This document shows, one piece after another, positions 5,477-7,256 of a stretch of DNA of 7,256 bases. The stretch is taken from positions 1 through 7,256 of the forward strand of contig JAHENO010000252.1 of the NCBI GenBank assembly GCA_018609945.1. The letters are read 5' to 3'. The notes beneath the pieces were generated by a model that saw nothing but the letters and a program-made list of their open reading frames with translations, ran no database searches and was not told the origin of the DNA. Numbering within the stretch: position 1 is the stretch's first letter; each line of letters opens with the position of its first letter. The translations under genes and the position numbers were made by a program. This DNA comes from Haloarculaceae archaeon. Lineage in GTDB: Archaea > Halobacteriota > Halobacteria > Halobacteriales > Haloarculaceae.

Positions 5477-7256
5477 TACGCGACAAGCTTCCGCTCATCT
5501 CGTCGAATAGTACACAGTCCGATGACGGGACGGAGAGCGCAGAAGATGAGATTGAGGATCGCAAGACTCGCTCGTTCCAGGTCACTGTCGAGCACGAGGC
5601 ATCCGACGACGAGCCGGGGACGATTCCCGAGATCCACCAGACGCTCGTTGCATCGTCGAACATCACTGAGGAGCCAGCCGCCGTGCGGACTGGCGGCCGA
5701 TGGACGAAGACAATCTGGACCGGCGAGTACCCCGACGCTCCGATGGACGGTTTTCTGGAGAAGCTGTACGCCGCCGCGGAAACCCGTACGACCGACATCG
5801 CCATCCACATCGATCCACGGGACACGCGTGAAACGCTGGACACGCTGGAGAACCGCATCGAGGATTTGCAGGCCGACTACGAGTATCTGACCGAGAAGCA
5901 CCGTGCGAGCGCCCGCGGCGTCGAGAAGGACCTCTCCGATCACGAGGAGATGTACGACGTTCTCCGGAACACGCCCATGGAAGCGTTCGATGTCTCGGCG
6001 TATCTCGCGGTGCGTGGCGACGAGCGTGATGACATCGACGCGAGCGACGTGATGGCGACGGCCCGCCGTGCGCCGGCGAATCTGACGCCCGTCGCACCGC
6101 GATGGTCACAGCTCGATGCGCTCATCTCCTGTAGCCCGGTCGCGACCGATCGACTCGCCGAGACGCTGGACGCGAAGACGCCGATGTTAGGTGGCGCTGT
6201 CGGTGCGATGTTCCCCTTTGTTTCAGGTGCGTTCGCCGAACCCGGCATCGAGTACGGAACCTACGCGCTGAACGAGAGTCCGCTGATCCTCGATCGCTTC
6301 GAGCGCGAGACAGGCTACTGTGCCATGGTCATCGGTCGTCTCGGCGCGGGCAAATCCTTCGCCACGAAACTCCGGCTCGTCCGCCGGGCGATGTACGATC
6401 AGGATACGATCATCGTCATGCTCGACCCGATGCGGGGGTTTGCCGGCGTAAGCGAGGCCCTTGGTGGCGAACAGATCACCGTCGGCGGCACGCGCGGCCT
6501 CAACCCGCTGGAAATCAAACCGACGCCGGATCACGTCCTCGATGCAGTCGACGACCTCGATCCGTGGGGTGAGCAGATCACCTGGGTGATGGCTTTCTTC
6601 GGGACGTTTTTCGAGCACGTCGCTGACCATCCGCTCGGCGAGCGCCACCAGACGCTTCGCCGGGCCGTCCAGGAGGCCTACCGACGCCAGGGTATCACCC
6701 GCGATCCGTCGACGCACGCGACGGAGTCACCGACCATCAGGGACGTGATCGGGGTCCTCGAATCGTTCGCCGACGACCCCGGCGACTTCGGCTATACCAC
6801 GGATGGCGAGAAGCAAGCCGTCCGCGAGGACGCCGAGTCGCTGCTGAAAGACCTCCGTCCGTCCTTCCGTGAGGAGGGTGCGCTGGCCAACCTCGCTGAA
6901 CCGACCGAGTTCGACCTCGACTCGAAAGTCATCTATCTGGATCTCCATCAGGAGGAGGGCGCGCAGGGTCGCGCCGAGACGAGTCTGATGATGCAGGTGC
7001 TGTTCAACAGCGTCTACGAGCGGGTCAAGCAGACCGAGAAGCGCGTGGTCTTCGTCATCGACGAGGCTCACTACCTGATGAACGACGCCTCCTCGCTGGA
7101 TTTCCTCGAAACCGCCGTCCGACACAGCCGGCATTTCGATCTGAGCCTGGAGTTCGTGACCCAGACCGGCGGCGAGTTCGCGCTGACCCCGGAGACGCGG
7201 ACCATCGCGAACCTGTGCTCGATTACAGTCATCCATCGGGTGAACGAGGAAGGCGA
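5473..7256 (+). CDS. virB4: VirB4-family secretion/conjugation ATPase (3' end outside window)
   Basis: The first 594 residues are present and the frame is open at the right edge. An acidic disordered lead (1-45) is followed by a VirB4/TraC-type N-terminal domain (about 75-240) containing a coiled-coil-like helix (about 118-150). The P-loop domain has Walker A GRLGAGKS (288-295), IIVMLDPMRGF (313-323) where VirB4 proteins usually read DPEGEY, a conserved LNPL (343-346), and Walker B VVFVIDEAH (525-533). FVTQTGG at 561-567 fits the glutamine motif after Walker B. VirB4 hexamers power pilus assembly and substrate transfer at the inner membrane; CedB plays this role in archaeal DNA import. The start is fixed by the ATGA overlap with the preceding gene. 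A coupling protein (VirD4) or HerA is less likely because of the full VirB4 N-terminal domain and the neighbours. Confidence 0.9.
   Translation, partial: MIRDKLPLISSNSTQSDDGTESAEDEIEDRKTRSFQVTVEHEASDDEPGTIPEIHQTLVASSNITEEPAAVRTGGRWTKTIWTGEYPDAPMDGFLEKLYAAAETRTTDIAIHIDPRDTRETLDTLENRIEDLQADYEYLTEKHRASARGVEKDLSDHEEMYDVLRNTPMEAFDVSAYLAVRGDERDDIDASDVMATARRAPANLTPVAPRWSQLDALISCSPVATDRLAETLDAKTPMLGGAVGAMFPFVSGAFAEPGIEYGTYALNESPLILDRFERETGYCAMVIGRLGAGKSFATKLRLVRRAMYDQDTIIVMLDPMRGFAGVSEALGGEQITVGGTRGLNPLEIKPTPDHVLDAVDDLDPWGEQITWVMAFFGTFFEHVADHPLGERHQTLRRAVQEAYRRQGITRDPSTHATESPTIRDVIGVLESFADDPGDFGYTTDGEKQAVREDAESLLKDLRPSFREEGALANLAEPTEFDLDSKVIYLDLHQEEGAQGRAETSLMMQVLFNSVYERVKQTEKRVVFVIDEAHYLMNDASSLDFLETAVRHSRHFDLSLEFVTQTGGEFALTPETRTIANLCSITVIHRVNEEG

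Noticed and set aside
1..7256. tRNA, rRNA, CRISPR array or insertion sequence
   Set aside because: Looked for regularly spaced repeats, cloverleaf-like segments and terminal inverted repeats with a transposase; none was seen.

Overview
The window looks like a piece of a halophilic archaeon (class Halobacteria), probably a plasmid or an integrated element. The coding part is G+C-rich with strong G/C third positions and many GAC/GAG codons. Predicted soluble parts are acidic. The single obvious promoter has an archaeal TATA box, and genes are packed with ATGA overlaps and occasional GGAGG ribosome binding sites. The taxonomic call is an inference from composition and gene content.

Layout. Positions 1-450 are much more AT-rich and hold no gene I can defend. 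They contain inverted repeats, a perfect palindrome and three helix-phased 11-bp repeats, ending in a TATA box at 451-458. From about 507 to the right edge, six genes run in one direction without a gap larger than 6 nt. They are a small Cys-rich protein (507-797), a VirB2/TrbC-like pilin (794-1204), a large secreted and membrane-anchored surface protein with eight N-glycosylation sequons (1194-2903), a polytopic VirB6/TrbL-like protein with a Gly/Ser/Arg/Asp-rich tail (2909-4450), a two-helix PrgI/VirB3-like protein fused to a soluble domain resembling the VirB4 N-terminal domain (4457-5476), and a VirB4-family ATPase cut by the window edge (5473-7256).

Together these make the inner-membrane core of a type IV secretion / conjugation-like DNA transfer machine: pilus subunit, membrane channel, small VirB3-type partner and assembly ATPase. 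No outer-membrane complex (VirB7/9/10) is seen, as expected for a cell with a single membrane. The set parallels the archaeal Ced/Ted DNA-import systems of Thermoproteota (pilin, VirB6-like, VirB4-like), but here it is in a haloarchaeal setting and has additions I do not recognise: the leading Cys-rich protein and the glycosylatable surface protein. No relaxase, coupling protein or origin of transfer lies in the window, so self-transfer, DNA import or another secretion role cannot be separated here.
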